This document shows positions 1 through 13,263 of a stretch of 64,000 bases of DNA, piece after piece. The stretch's first letter is position 1. Every line of letters starts with the position of its first letter. The translations under genes were made by a program, and so were the position numbers. The notes under the pieces were generated by a model that was given only the letters and a program-made list of their open reading frames with translations, had not been told where the DNA came from and made no database searches. This stretch comes from Elysia crispata (lineage: Eukaryota; Mollusca; Gastropoda; Plakobranchidae): positions 1-64,000 of the forward strand of contig JAWDGP010004872.1 in assembly GCA_033675545.1 (NCBI GenBank), in the 5' to 3' direction.

Positions 1-1397
1 ATGCACAGCATCCATCAGTCCTTGGTACTTTTCTGCCCTTTATGATTTCTGATTCCTCCTCACCCAGTCTTGACGTCCAGCTTCAAATTTCGCTCATTTG
101 TCGACTGCGTATTGCTGTGTCAGTTTCTTCACACGGAACATAATGTTGAAATCATTATTCTGAATTTGAAGGCGGAATTTATAGAAGTCTGCTGCTATCA
201 AAGTTTTGTGGTCTGTCTTTTTGAGTCCAAGATGCCATCCATCACATCCAGTGGAAAATAGCAAAAGATAATGGAGAGGATCATATAATGTCTGGCATGT
301 GCTGATTATCCTTAGTTCTTGTCTATCTCCTGCTCTACGTCTGAAAATAATGTCTAAATTTCCTGTCGCATCACCTGGTAAAAGAGCAGCAACTTCGCTG
401 GTGGCTGATAAGTTGTAAGTTCTGACATGTCCGCCTTGAGGTGGTTTTGTTATCTGCATGTAAAACTAACTTGACATCAGACTGTTCAACACCCACCTCT
501 ATGGCTGTCTTGAAAGACTTGACTTACGAATTTACAGAGTGTTTGCAACGTTGATTGAAGTTCTTGCAAAATATGTCGATCCAGCTCTGCATGGGTTAAT
601 CTGTTATCTACTTCTGTATCAATATCAGAGTCATGAAAATAAATCTGGCTGAACTTTGGCGTTTCTCCTCGCTCAGGTAGAAGGTTGCCCATCCGATGAT
701 ACAGTTTCCCCTGAATGGTGAACGTTGAGTTGAATCCATCGTGAACATGTTCCTTACAGCCTATTGATGCCAAAGCAAGTGCATTGCTGTACTTTCTTAT
801 ATGAGCCAAGAAAAGACGTCCATGTTCCTTACAGCCTATTGATGCCAAAGCAAGTGCATTGTTGTACTTTCTTATATGAGCCAAGAAAAGTCGTCCATGT
901 TCCTTACAGCCTATTGATGCCAAAGCAAGTGCATTGTTGTACTTTCTTATATGAGCCAAGAAAAGTCGTCCATGTTCCTTACAGCCTATTGATGCCAAAG
1001 CAAGTGCATTGTTGTACTTTCTTATATGCGCCAAGAAAAGACGTCCACTCTGTTGCACATCATAATATTTCAGAGTTGTAGTGGTGGAGCGGGAGGGATT
1101 TCCATCCTTACCAGTTACCTTGCCATCCTGACAACAAAATGGAGTCTTTTCTCCTATCCATCTAAGTGCATTACAATGCTGGCATACAATATCTAGAGCT
1201 CCACATGAGTGCGCAGCGACCATTGAGTCTATTTCAATTTCAGAGAAATCATTGGCATTTCGACAAAACCTAGCCGTTGGGCCCTTCTTCCTGACTCCAG
1301 ATCTAGATCTGGATGCGTCCCTATCCCTCAGATAGTTCTTCCTATTTTCTGTTTCTCTGTTCTTATTCGTAAGAGGCTTGCGTACTTTGCGAGGCAT
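1..1397 (-). mobile_element. Helitron Rep/helicase N-terminal part, decayed
   Basis: This is the N-terminal part of a Helitron replication-helicase protein, read on the minus strand from the ATG at 1397. The 303-codon frame starts MPRKVRKPLTNKN, then has a Cys/His zinc-binding segment (CGALDIVCQHCNALRWIGEK, then FCCQDGKV) typical of Helitron N-termini. It continues with FTIQGKLYHRMGNLLPE and TPKFSQIYFHD, the start of the Helitron helicase-like domain. A second frame (459-94) carries on with YNLSATSEVAALLPGD and YLLLFSTGCDGWHLG, also Helitron hallmarks. At 93-1 the matching reading is AKFEAGRQDWVRRNQ and YQGLMDAV. The protein is broken: there is a frame change near 460-490 and there are in-frame stops near 91 and near 30. 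The Rep HUH site and the SF1 helicase would lie beyond base 1. Family assignment rests on remembered consensus, not on a search. Confidence 0.85.
746..1045 (-). repeat. Four in-frame 75-bp tandem units inside the Helitron frame
   Basis: Units begin at 746, 821, 896 and 971, exactly 75 bp apart, and each encodes 25 residues on the minus strand (GRLFLAHIRKYNNALALASI and the following GCKEH). The copies differ at only a few bases. The repeat precedes the normal Helitron segment beginning VHDGFNSTF. A single copy is what the family normally has, so the expansion is specific to this copy or lineage. Because 75 is a multiple of three, the frame survives. Confidence 0.93.
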
Positions 1398-1508
1398 TTT
1401 AGTCTACATCTAGATCTAATGCACGACTGCTGTACATAATCTGTTTAAACTCTTAGATCTAAAGCATTTTATTCTTCGCACTCGCCATTCTGTCTTCAAC
1501 TTCATTTG

Positions 1509-1777
1509 TAGGGATGTGCGATTCTTCGATTCCTTAATCGATTCCATTTTGACCCCAGAATCAATAGAAATCATTATTGGCATTTCTTGCAAGCCCAGTC
1601 GTTTGGCCGTTTTTCTTGAATCTAGATTTTGGCTGAGTTTCTTCCTTTTTTCAAAATCAACTATTAAAAAATTGCCTATCCTATCTGTTCATTGCGTTTT
1701 CACTGTTATTTTCATAAGGAATTGATTCCGGAATCAGATTCGATCACTACAGCAGTCTGTGAAATCGCACACCCTTA
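1509..1777. mobile_element. hAT-like MITE
   Basis: A 269-bp element has imperfect terminal inverted repeats. The left end reads TAGGGATGTGCGATT and the right end, reverse-complemented, reads TAAGGGTGTGCGATT. The form TAGGG(G)TGTGCGATT is common at hAT-superfamily ends. Inside lie alternating GATTCC/GGAATC motifs near both ends, which add subterminal symmetry. No transposase frame is present. The expected 8-bp target duplication is not evident. Confidence 0.5.
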
Positions 1778-2272
1778 CTGCACTCTGTAAGCGATCAAAA
1801 CAATCCGTATTTTGATACAATTTTTGTGAAATGAAATGAAAACAGCGATTCAAAATGTCGACAACGTCGATGCGTGTTGGCGATTTTACGTTTCAATTAA
1901 TGACGGAAATGGTTAATGTTTGGAACTATTTTTGCTCTTTTAAAATAGGCCCGCTGAACATTTCATCACTTCTGTTACACGATGGTTATTTTTGTAGAAT
2001 TTTAGGACCCCACGTGAAAAAGCCTTTGTTGTGGACATTTTTGGCCCTAGCTCTATTGTAATGAGAAAAGAAGATGTAGGAAACTCTCCACTAAACATTT
2101 CCTCCCTGAATTCTGGAGCAGGTTCAACAATGAAAGTTCATAAGTCCAACTTTAGACACATCGCGTAACTTTCATGGCTCACTCGGAAAGGTTTAGACTT
2201 TTGCAAACTTTGGGTCGGAAACATCCAGGATCTGATAAAAGAACGTAAAATATTTTAACAATTTGGAAGTTC
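1778..2272. other. Unassigned spacer
   Basis: No gene, RNA or repeat recognised. Short open frames here have no splice context or recognisable domain. Confidence 0.6.
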
Positions 2273-2452
<180 letters not shown>

Positions 2453-2867
2453 AAAATTAGATAGAACAGAATAGCTGAATAAGCCAGAAGAGATATCAAA
2501 AAAGGAGAAAACAGAGATATGTTAAAAATTAAAAAATAATCTTTAACCTAATTATTTTCCTCTTCATGTTACAAAGTCCGTTCACAACATATCATCTCAA
2601 GCCCTTCACTAGATCAAAACTAAGCCTCCGTCATGCATGGTGGAACTAAAAAGATGATGCTTTAAACTCACCTACCGACGGTGTGGTACTTAGACCCCCG
2701 AAGATGTTGCTGCTAATATCAGGGTGAATGATCTTTGTCCTTAGTGTTTATGCGCTGGTCAAAAATACACGAGCGATAATTGCTAGCTACACTTCAAGTA
2801 ATGTAACTTATCAACTGAAATCCCATGACGGTATAGAATGTTGGTCAAAGATTACTTCGCTCTTGTC

Positions 2868-2870
<3 letters not shown>
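2453..2870. other. Unassigned spacer
   Basis: AT-rich sequence between two microsatellite tracts; nothing recognised. Confidence 0.55.
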
Positions 2871-2953
<83 letters not shown>

Positions 2954-3070
2954 TCCCTTCTGTTCCCATTGTAACATTCTCGACTGTTTCTCCTTCTATC
3001 TTCTACAACTCAAACACCGCTTATCTAGAGGAAAGCAGAATGATTATTTTGCTTGAGTTTATGTCTGTAT

Positions 3071-3152
<82 letters not shown>

Positions 3153-3277
3153 CTCTACCTTCCCTTCTGTTCCCATTGTAACATTCTCGCGTGTTTCTCC
3201 TCCTACCTTCCACAACTCAAACACGGCTTATCTAGAGGATCGCAAATTGATTATTATGCTTGAGTTTATGTCTGTGT

Positions 3278-3333
<56 letters not shown>

Positions 3334-3609
3334 TTCTCTCTATGTGTCTCTCTCTCTCTCTGTCTCTGTCTCTGTCTCTCTGTGTCTGTCCCTGTTTCTC
3401 TCTCCTCTGTCTCTCTCTTTGTCTCTGTCTCTCTCTCTCTGTCTTTGTCTCTCTCACTCACTCTCTCTCTCTCTATCTCTCTCTCTCTACCTTTCCTTCT
3501 GTTCCCATAGTAACATTCTCGAGTGTTTCTCCTCCTACCTTCCACAACTCAAACACGGCTTATCTAGAGGATCGCAGAATAATTATTAAGCTTGAGTTTA
3601 TGTCTGTAT

Positions 3610-3684
<75 letters not shown>

Positions 3685-4033
3685 CCTCTCTCTCCCCCTC
3701 TCCCTCCCTCTCTATCTCTTTACCTTCCCTTCTGTTCCCATAGTAACATTCTCGCATGTTTCTCCTCCTATCTTGTACATTTCAAACACGGCTTATCTAG
3801 AGGATCGCAGAATGATTATTATGCTTGAGTTTATGTCTGTATCAGTCTCTCCCTCTCTTTTTTTCTATCTCTCTCTCTCTCCCTCTCTCTCTATCTCTGC
3901 ACCTTGCCTTCTGTTCCCATAGTAACATTCTCGCATGTTTCTCCTCCTATCTTCTACAACTCAAACACGGCTTATCTAGAGGATCGCAGAATGATTATTA
4001 TTCTTGAGTTGATGTCTGTACCAGTCTCTCCCT

Positions 4034-4077
<44 letters not shown>

Positions 4078-4220
4078 TCTCTATCTCTGCACCTTCTCTT
4101 CTGTTCCCATAGTAACATTGTCGCGTGTTTCTCCCCCTATCTTCTACTACTCAAACACGGCTTATCTAGAGGATCGTCGAATGATTATTATGCTTGAGTT
4201 TATGTCTGTATCAGTCTCTC
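2871..4220. repeat. Composite minisatellite with (CT)n cores
   Basis: Six copies of a unique block of roughly 110-120 bp alternate with CT tracts of varying length. Blocks begin with CCTTC..TTCTGTTCCCAT at about 2951, 3158, 3490, 3723, 3902 and 4092. Each contains GTAACATTCTCG, ACTCAAACACGGCTTATC (or a close variant) and ends near TTTATGTCTGTATCAG before the next CT tract. Block length is stable while the CT tract varies, so units run from about 180 to 330 bp. Apparent Ser/Leu-rich proteins across this stretch are artefacts. Confidence 0.93.
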
Positions 4221-4449
4221 TCTGTCTCTCTCTCTTTCTCTTTCTAACTCTCTCTCTTTTATTTTTCTTTCTTTCTCTATCTCTCTCGCTCTCTCACTCT
4301 TTCTCTTTCTCTCTCTCTCTTTTATTTTTCTTTCTTTCTCTATCTCTCTATATCTCTCACTCTCTCTTGCCTCTCCTTCTTTATCTTTCCTCTATACACC
4401 TGCTATGTATCAGCCATGGCTTATTTCCAAGATAATGTATACCATGCTT

Positions 4450-4530
<81 letters not shown>
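4221..4530. repeat. Pyrimidine tract ending in (CT)n
   Basis: CT/TTTC-rich sequence, including a short duplication of TTTTATTTTTCTTTCTTTCT, leads into about 75 bp of pure CT at 4452-4525. Confidence 0.93.
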
Positions 4531-4533
<3 letters not shown>

Positions 4534-4619
4534 TTTCCCTTTCTCTAACTATATGCAATACTTTCTACATGTGGCTGTTTTGGCTTCTAACCTGATTGCG
4601 TATCTGTATGTTTTGTTTT

Positions 4620-4752
4620 TTTTCCCCCCCCCCCCCCCCCTGCCTTTTTATGTACTCTCGCTGTATCTCTCTCTCCCCTGTCTTTCTCTCCTTGATTTCT
4701 TTTCTCCAATTCTCCCCCCCCCCCCCCCAAACTGCCTTTTTATGTACTCTCG

Positions 4753-4807
<55 letters not shown>

Positions 4808-4870
4808 CTGTCTCGTTGTCTCTCTCTCTCTCTCCCCTGTCTCGTTGTCTCTCTCTCTCTCTCCCTTCTT
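4620..4870. repeat. Duplicated poly-C / CT block
   Basis: Two copies of a block of about 100 bp each start with a run of 15-17 C, then TGCCTTTTTATGTACTCTCG, then CT repeats. A smaller duplication of CCCCTGTCTCGTTGTCTCTC follows. The poly-C runs are prone to sequencing length error. Confidence 0.88.
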
Positions 4871-5557
4871 CTTCTCTCTATCCATTTATCGGTTTTCCTT
4901 ATCATTCTATCATTTCAATAACTTTTTTTTCCTCTATCCTCCCCCTGTTCTTTCTTCCCCCTGTTTTTTTTCAGTCATTTTTGTCTTTTCTACAGTCTCT
5001 GTGAGTTTCACGTTTAGGACAGCCTTTTGACATATTATTTAGTAATTGTCAACCTAGATCTAGATCATCTTGGAGATTCATAAGTTATATTCTAGCGGAT
5101 GTACAGAACGAGCGGCCATTATTTATAGTCTCTGTTTCGATCATCTTCGTGTGACCAACTTTCTACATTCCTTTCAACCACAAGACCTGCGGAATCGAGA
5201 TCTCTGTTCAAGGTCATAATATTATTGACCCATTACACGTCAGCGTATTGTGTTTACTTAGTGAACAGTGTTTAAGAAAGTTGGTTCACCTTTCAAGGGT
5301 TAAATGTTGAGACTGCACTCTAACATTGAAGTATTTATCCCACATCCTCCCGCCCCTTTTGCAGTTTATGAGACAGCAGAAGGAGCTGTAAGCAGCTATT
5401 CAGTTACACAGAGCCTGGTGATTTATCTGAGAAGGAGAGACGCTGGCCTCTTGCAGTATCTGCGAGATATTTCTCTATCAATACCAATACATTAAAATCC
5501 ACCACAGTACCTTTTAAAGGGTTTAAAGTTTAAAATCGAATCATTTTATACGGGAAT
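4871..5557. other. Unassigned spacer
   Basis: Pyrimidine-rich to about 4980, then mixed sequence with one CTAGATCTAG motif at about 5052. No gene seen. Confidence 0.55.
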
Positions 5558-5691
5558 GTTAATAAAGAAATAATTTATGTATCACAAAGTTATCAAGCTA
5601 CCAGTTATATTTGTAGGTTTACAAGTTAATAAAGAAATAATTTATGTATCACAAAGTTATCAAGCTACCAGTTATATTTGTAGGTTTACAA
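5558..5691. repeat. 67-bp exact tandem duplication
   Basis: Two adjacent copies start at 5558 and 5625 with GTTAATAAAGAAATAATTTA. They appear identical over the full 67 bp, which indicates a recent event. Confidence 0.95.
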
Positions 5692-6244
5692 TCTATCTAT
5701 CGTCTATCAATTGATTGGTCTATCTGATTCTCTGGCTTAATATACAGCCAGCCATTTTCTTATCAGTGTGCTTTCTCCATTTCAGTTTGTCTTATTCTCC
5801 TGTCTATAACATAATTATGTCTGCATCTATCTATCTAGATATGTCACTAGCCAGTCATTTGCCTTCCTGTTGAGGTTATTCATCATGATCATTCTTTCTG
5901 TCTTTACATAAATCTCTAGAGTTACAAACACAAAAATAATGGCTGTTCAATGATAAAGATTGACGTCAGAACTAATCTTTCTCCCTCTCAGAAAAACATG
6001 GATGATAATTAGAAAATGCATCTCTACCCATTTCTATCTAGTTCTGAAAAGCGCCAATCTGTTTCTAAGAAAGTTCAATCATAAAGCAGGACTCAGAAAG
6101 ACAGAGGCATGATGTAAAATGGTTTTAAAAAATTAATACTTGACAAAACCAGACAGTGCGCTGGTAAGCAGAATAAACTACAAATCTTGATGCAGTGGGC
6201 TCGCACTGGGCGTGCGCAATACTTTATCATCCAACCCTCAGGAA
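5692..6244. other. Left flank of the satellite array
   Basis: Unique-looking sequence with scattered CTAT/TCTATC motifs. The last 60 bp (GGGCTCGCACTGGGCGTGCG) are GC-rich. No gene seen. Confidence 0.55.
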
Positions 6245-7056
6245 ACACAGGTGACGTCAACTAGTTCTCCACCAATATGGAGCGCACATCACAGGTGACA
6301 CAAACTGGTTCTCCATTAATCTAGAGCGTACATAAAACTGGTTCTCCATCAATCAGGAGCGCACATCAAACTTCTTTTCCATGAATCTGGACCGCACATC
6401 ACAGGTGACACAAACTGGTTCTCCATCAATCTGGAGCGCAAAACACAGGTGACGGAAACTGGTTCTCCATCAATCTGGAGCGCGCATCATAGTTGACGCA
6501 AACTGGTTTTTCATTAATCTTTAACGCACATTACAGGTGACGGAAACTGGTTCTCCATAAATCTGGAGCGCTCATCAAAGGTGACAATAACTGGTTCCCC
6601 ATCAATCTGGAGCGCACATCACAGGTGACGCAGACTGGTTCTCCGTCAATCTGGAGCGCACATCACAGGTGGCACAAACTGGTTCTCCACCAATCTAGAG
6701 CGCACATCACAAGTGACACAAGCTGGTTCTCCATCAATCTGTAGCGCACATCACAGGTGACGCAAACTGGTTCTCCATCAATCTGGAGCGCACACCACAG
6801 GTGACGCAAACTGGTTCTCCATCAATCTGGAGCGCACATCAAACTGGTTCTCCATCAATTTGGAGCGCACATCAAACTGGTTCTCCATCAATCTGGAGCG
6901 TTAATCACAGGTGACGCAAACTGGTTCTCCATCAATATGGAGAGCACATCACAGGTGACGCAAACTGGTTCTCCATCAATCTGGAGCGCACATCACAGGT
7001 GACACAAACTGGTTCTCCATCAATCTGGAGCGCAAATCACAGTGGACGCAAACTGG

Positions 7057-10000
7057 TTTTTCATTAATCTTTAACGCACATTACAGGTGACGCAGACTGG
7101 TTCTCTATCAATCTGGAGCGCACATCACAGGTGACTCAAACTGGTTCTCCATCAATCTGGAGCGCACATCACAGGTGACGCAAACTGGTTCTCCATCAAT
7201 CTCGAGCGCACATAAAACTGGTTCTCCATCAATTTGGAGCGCACATCAAACTGGTTCTCCATCAATCTGAAGCGCACATCAAATTGGTTTTCCATCAATC
7301 TGGAGCGCACATCAAACTGGTTCTCCATCAATCTGGGGCGTATATCACAGGTGACACAAACTGGTTCTCCATTCATCTGGAGCGCACATCAAACTGGTTC
7401 TCCATCAATCTGGAGCGCACATCACAGGTGACACAAACTGGTTCTCCATCAATCTGGAGCGCACATCACAGGTGACGCAGACTGGTTCTCCATCAATCTG
7501 GAGCGCACATCACAGGTGACACAAACTGGTTCTCCATCAATCTGGAGCGCACATCACAGGTGACACAAACTGGTTCTCCATCAATCTGGAGCGCACATAA
7601 CACGTTCTCCATCAATCTGGAGCGCACATCAAACTTGGTTCTCCACCAATCTGGAGTGCACATAACAGGTGAAGCAAACTGGCTCTCCATCAATCTGGAG
7701 CGCACATCATAGATGGCACAAACTGGTTCTCCATCAATCTGGTGCGCACATCACAGGTGACACAAACTGGTTCTCCATCAATCTAGAGCGCACAAAACAG
7801 GTGACACAAAATAGTTCTCCATCAATCTGGAGTGCACATCACATGTGACGCAAACTGGTTCTCCATCAATCTGGACCGCACATCACAGGTGACGCAAACC
7901 AAACTGGTTCTCCATCAATCTGGAGCGCACATCACAGGTGGCACAAACTGGTTCTCCACCAATCTGGAGCGCATGTCACAGGTGACACAAACTGGCTCTC
8001 CATCAATCTGTAGCGCACATCACAGGTGACACAAACTGGTTCTTCATCAATCTGTAGCGCACATCACAGGTGACACAAACTGGTTCTTCATCAATCTGTA
8101 GCGCACATCACAGGTGACACAAACTGGCTCTCCATCAATCTGTAGCGCACATCACAGGTGACACAAACTGGCTCTCCATCAATCTGGAGCGCACATCAAA
8201 CTGGTTCTCCATCAATTTGGAGCGCACATCAAACTGGTTCTCCATCAATCTGGAGCGTTAATCACAGGTGACGCAAACTGGTTCTCCATCAATATGGAGA
8301 GCACATCACAGGTGACGCAAACTGGTTCTCCATTAATCTGGAGCGCACATCACAGGTGACACAAACTGGTTCTCCATCAATCTGGAGCGCAAACCACAGT
8401 GGACGCAAACTGGTTTTTCATTAATCTTTAACGCACATTACAGGTGACGCAGACTGGTTCTCTATCAATCTGGAGCGCACATCACAGGTGACTCAAACTG
8501 GTTCTCCATCAATCTGGAGCGCACATCACAGGTGACGCAAACTGGTTCTCCATCAATCTCGAGCGCACATAAAACTGGTTCTCCATCAATTTGGAGCGCA
8601 CATTAAACTGGTTCTCCATCAATCTGAAGCGCACATCAAATTGGTTTTCCATCAATCTGGAGCGCACATCAAACTCTTTCTCCATTAATCTGGGGCGTAT
8701 ATCACAGGTGACACAAACTGGTTCTCCATTCATCTGGAGCGCACATCAAACTGGTTCTCCATCAATCTGGGGCGTATATCACAGGTGACGCATTCTGGTT
8801 CTCCATGAAACTGGAGCGCACATCACAAGTGACACAAACTGGTTCTCCACCAACTTGGAGCGCGTATCACAGGTGACGTCAACTGGTTCTCCACAAATAT
8901 GGAGCGCACATCACAGGTGACTCAAACTGGTTCTCCATTAATCTAGAGCGTACATAAAACTGGTTCTCCATCAATCTGGAGCGCACATCAAACTTGTTTT
9001 CCATCAATCTGGAGCGCACATCACAGGTGACACAAGGTGGTTGTCCATCAATCTGGAGCGCAAAACACAGGTGGCACAAACTGGTACTCCATCAAACTGG
9101 AGCGCACATCACAGGTGACGGAAACTGGTTCTCCATCAATCTGGAGCGCACAACACAGGTGACGCATATTGGTTCTCCACCAATCTGGAGTGCACATAAC
9201 CGGTGACGCAAACTGGTTCTCCATCAATCTGGACCGCACATCACAGGTGACGCAAACCAAACTGGTTCTCCATCAATCTGGTGCGCACATCACAGGTGAC
9301 ACAAACTGGTTCTCCATCAATCTGGAGCGCACAACACAGGTGGCACAAACTGGCTCTCCACCAATCTGGAGCGCATGTCACAGGTGGCACAAACTGGTTC
9401 TCCACCAATCTAGAGCGCACATCACAGGTGACACAAGCTGGTTCTCCATCAATCTGTAGCGCACATCACAGGTGACGCAAACTGGTTCTCCATCAATCTG
9501 GAGCGCACACCACAGGTGACGCAAACTGGTTCTCCATCAATCTGGAGCGCACATCAAACTGGTTCTCCATCAATTTGGAGCGCACATCAAACTGGTTCTC
9601 CATCAATCTGGAGCGTTAATCACAGGTGACGCAAACTGGTTCTCCATCAATATGGAGAGCACATCACAGGTGACGCAAACTGGTTCTCCATTAATCTGGA
9701 GCGCACATCACAGGTGACACAAACTGGTTCTCCATCAATCTGGAGCGCAAACCACAGTGGACGCAAACTGGTTTTTCATTAATCTTTAACGCACATTACA
9801 GGTGACGCAGACTGGTTCTCTATCAATCTGGAGCGCACATCACAGGTGACTCAAACTGGTTCTCCATCAATCTGGAGCGCACATCACAGGTGACGCAAAC
9901 TGGTTCTCCATCAATCTCGAGCGCACTTAAAACTGGTTCTCCATCAATTTGGAGCGCACATCAAACTGGTTCTCCATCAATCTGAAGCGCACATCAATTT

Positions 10001-13000
10001 GGTTTTCCATCAATCTGGAGCGCACATCAAACTCTTTCTCCATTAATCTGGGGCGTATATCACAGGTGACACAAACTGGTTCTCCATTCATCTGGAGCGC
10101 ACATCAAACTGGTTCTCCATCAATCTGAAGCGCACATCAATTTGGTTTTCCATCAATCTGGAGCGCACATCAAACTCTTTCTCCATTAATCTGGGGCGTA
10201 TATCACAGGTGACACAAACTGGTTCTCCATTCATCTGGAGCGCACATCAAACTGGTTCTCCATCAATCTGGAGCGTATATCACAGGTGACGCAAACTGGT
10301 TCTCCATGAAACTGGAGCGCACATCACAAGTGACACAAACTGGTTCTCCACCAATCTGGAGCGCACATCACAGGTGACGCAAACTGGTTCTCCATCAATC
10401 TCGAGCGCACTTAAAACTGGTTCTCCATCAATTTGGAGCGCACATCAAACTGGTTCTCCATCAATCTGAAGCGCACATCAATTTGGTTTTCCATCAATCT
10501 GGAGCGCACATCAAACTCTTTCTCCATTAATCTGGGGCGTATATCACAGGTGACACAAACTGGTTCTCCATTCATCTGGAGCGCACATCAAACTGGTTCT
10601 CCATCAATCTGGAGCGCAAACCACAGTGGACGCAAACTGGTTTTTCATTAATCTTTAACGCACATTACAGGTGACGCAGACTGGTTCTCTATCAATCTGG
10701 AGCGCACATCACAGGTGACTCAAACTGGTTCTCCATCAATCTGGAGCGCACATCACAGGTGACGCAAACTGGTTCTCCATCAATCTCGAGCGCACATAAA
10801 ACTGGTTCTCCATCAATTTGGAGCGCACATCAAACTGGTTCTCCATCAATCTGAAGCGCACATCAATTTGGTTTTCCATCAATCTGGAGCGCACATCAAA
10901 CTCTTTCTCCATTAATCTGGGGCGTATATCACAGGTGACACAAACTGGTTCTCCATTCATCTGGAGCGCACATCAAACTGGTTCTCCATCAATCTGGGGC
11001 GTATATAACAGGTGACGCATTCTGGTTCTCCATGAAACTGGAGCGCACATCACAAGTGACACAAACTGGTTCTCCACCAACCTGGAGCGCGTATCACAGG
11101 TGACGTCAACTGGTTCTCCACAAATATGGAGCGCACATCACAGGTGACACAAACTGGTTCTCCATTAATCTAGAGCGTACATAAAACTGGTTCTCCATCA
11201 ATCTGGAGCGCACATCAAACTTGTTTTCCATCAATCTGGAGCGCACATCACAGGTGACACAAGGTGGTTGTCCATCAATCTGGAGCGCAAAACACAGGTG
11301 GCACAAACTGGTACTCCATCAAACTGGAGCGCACATCACAGGTGACGGAAACTGGTTCTCCATCAATCTGAGCGCAATAACACAGGTGACGCATATTGGT
11401 TCTCCACCAATCTGGAGTGCACATAACCGGTGACGCAAACTGGTTCTCCATCAATCTGGACCGCACATCACAGGTGACGCAAACCAAACTGGTTCTCCAT
11501 CAATCTGGTGCGCACATCACAGGTGACACAAACTGGTTCTCCATCAATCTGGAGCGCACAACACAGGTGGCACAAACTGGCTCTCCACCAATCTGGAGCG
11601 CATGTCACAGGTGGCACAAACTGGTTCTCCACCAATCTAGAGCGCACATCACAGGTGACACAAGCTGGTTCTCCATCAATCTGTAGCGCACATCACAGGT
11701 ACGCAAACTGGTTCTCTATCAATCTGGAGCACACACCACAGGTGACGCAAACTGGTTCTCCATCAATCTGGAGCGCACATCAAACTGGTTCTCCATCAAT
11801 TTGGAGCGCACATCAAACTGGTTCTCCATCAATCTGGAGCGTTAATCACAGGTGACGCAAACTGGTTCTCCATCAATATGGAGAGCACATCACAGGTGAC
11901 GCAAACTGGTTCTCCATTAATCTGGAGCGCACATCACAGGTGACACAAACTGGTTCTCCATCAATCTGGAGCGCAAACCACAGTTGACGCAAACTGGTTT
12001 TTCATTAATCTTTAACGCACATTACAGGTGACGCAGACTGGTTCTCTATCAATCTGGAGCGCACATCACAGGTGACTCAAACTGGTTCTCCATCAATCTG
12101 GAGCGCACATCACAGGTGACGCAAACTGGTTCTCCATCAATCTCGAGCGCACATAAAACTGGTTCTCCATCAATTTGGAGCGCACATCAAACTGGTTCTC
12201 CATCAATCTGAAGCGCACATCAATTTGGTTTTCCATCAATCTGGAGCGCACATCAAACTCTTTCTCCATTAATCTGGGGCGTATATCACAGGTGACACAA
12301 ACTGGTTCTCCATTCATCTGGAGCGCACATCAAACTGGTTCTCCATCAATCTGGGGCGTATATAACAGGTGACGCATTTTGGTTCTCCAACAAACTGGAG
12401 CGCACATCACAAGTGACACAAACTGGTTCTCCACCAACCTGGAGCGCGTATCACAGGTGACGTCAACTGGTTCTCCACAAATATGGAGCGCACATCACAG
12501 GTGACACAAACTGGTTCTCCATTAATCTAGAGCGTACATAAAACTGGTTCTCCATCAATCTGGAGCGCACATCAAACTTGTTTTCCATCAATCTGGAGCG
12601 CACATCACAGGTGACACAAGGTGGTTGTCCATCAATCTGGAGCGCAAAACACAGGTGGCACAAACTGGTACTCCATCAAACTGGAGCGCACATCACAGGT
12701 GACGGAAACTGGTTCTCCATCAATCTGGAGCGCACAACACAGGTGACGCATATTGGTTCTCCACCAATCTGGAGTGCACATAACCGGTGACGCAAACTGG
12801 TTCTCCATCAATCTGGACCGCACATCACAGGTGACGCAAACTGGTTCTCCATCAATCTGGTGCGCACATCACAGGTGACACAAACTGGTTCTCCATCAAT
12901 CTGGAGCGCACAACACAGGTGACACAAACTAGTTCTCCACCAATCTGGAGCGCTCTTTCCAGGTGACACAAACTGGTTCTCCATCAATCTGGAGCGCACA

Positions 13001-13263
13001 TCATATGTGACGAAGCCTGGTTCTCCATCAATCTGGACGGCACATCAAACTGGTTCTCCATCAATTTGGAGCGCACATCAAACTGATTCTCCATCAATAT
13101 GGAGAGCACATCAAAGGTGACAAAAACTGGTTCTAAATCAATATGGAGAGCACATCACAGGTGACGCAAACTGGTTCTCCATTAATCTGGAGCGCACATC
13201 ACAGGTGACACAAACTGATTCTCCATCAATCTGGAGCGCAAACCACAGTGGACGCAAACTGGT
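7057..13263. repeat. Higher-order repeat A, about 1,357 bp
   Basis: A marker monomer (TTTTTCATTAATCTTTAACG) recurs at 7057, 8414, 9772, 10641, 11998 and 13263. Three spacings are 1357-1358 bp; others are 869 and 1265 bp, which are deleted forms. The monomers between markers match in order, including variants such as TTTCTCCATTAATCTGGGGC and TGGTTGTCCATC. This shows block-wise amplification rather than single-monomer amplification. Confidence 0.9.
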
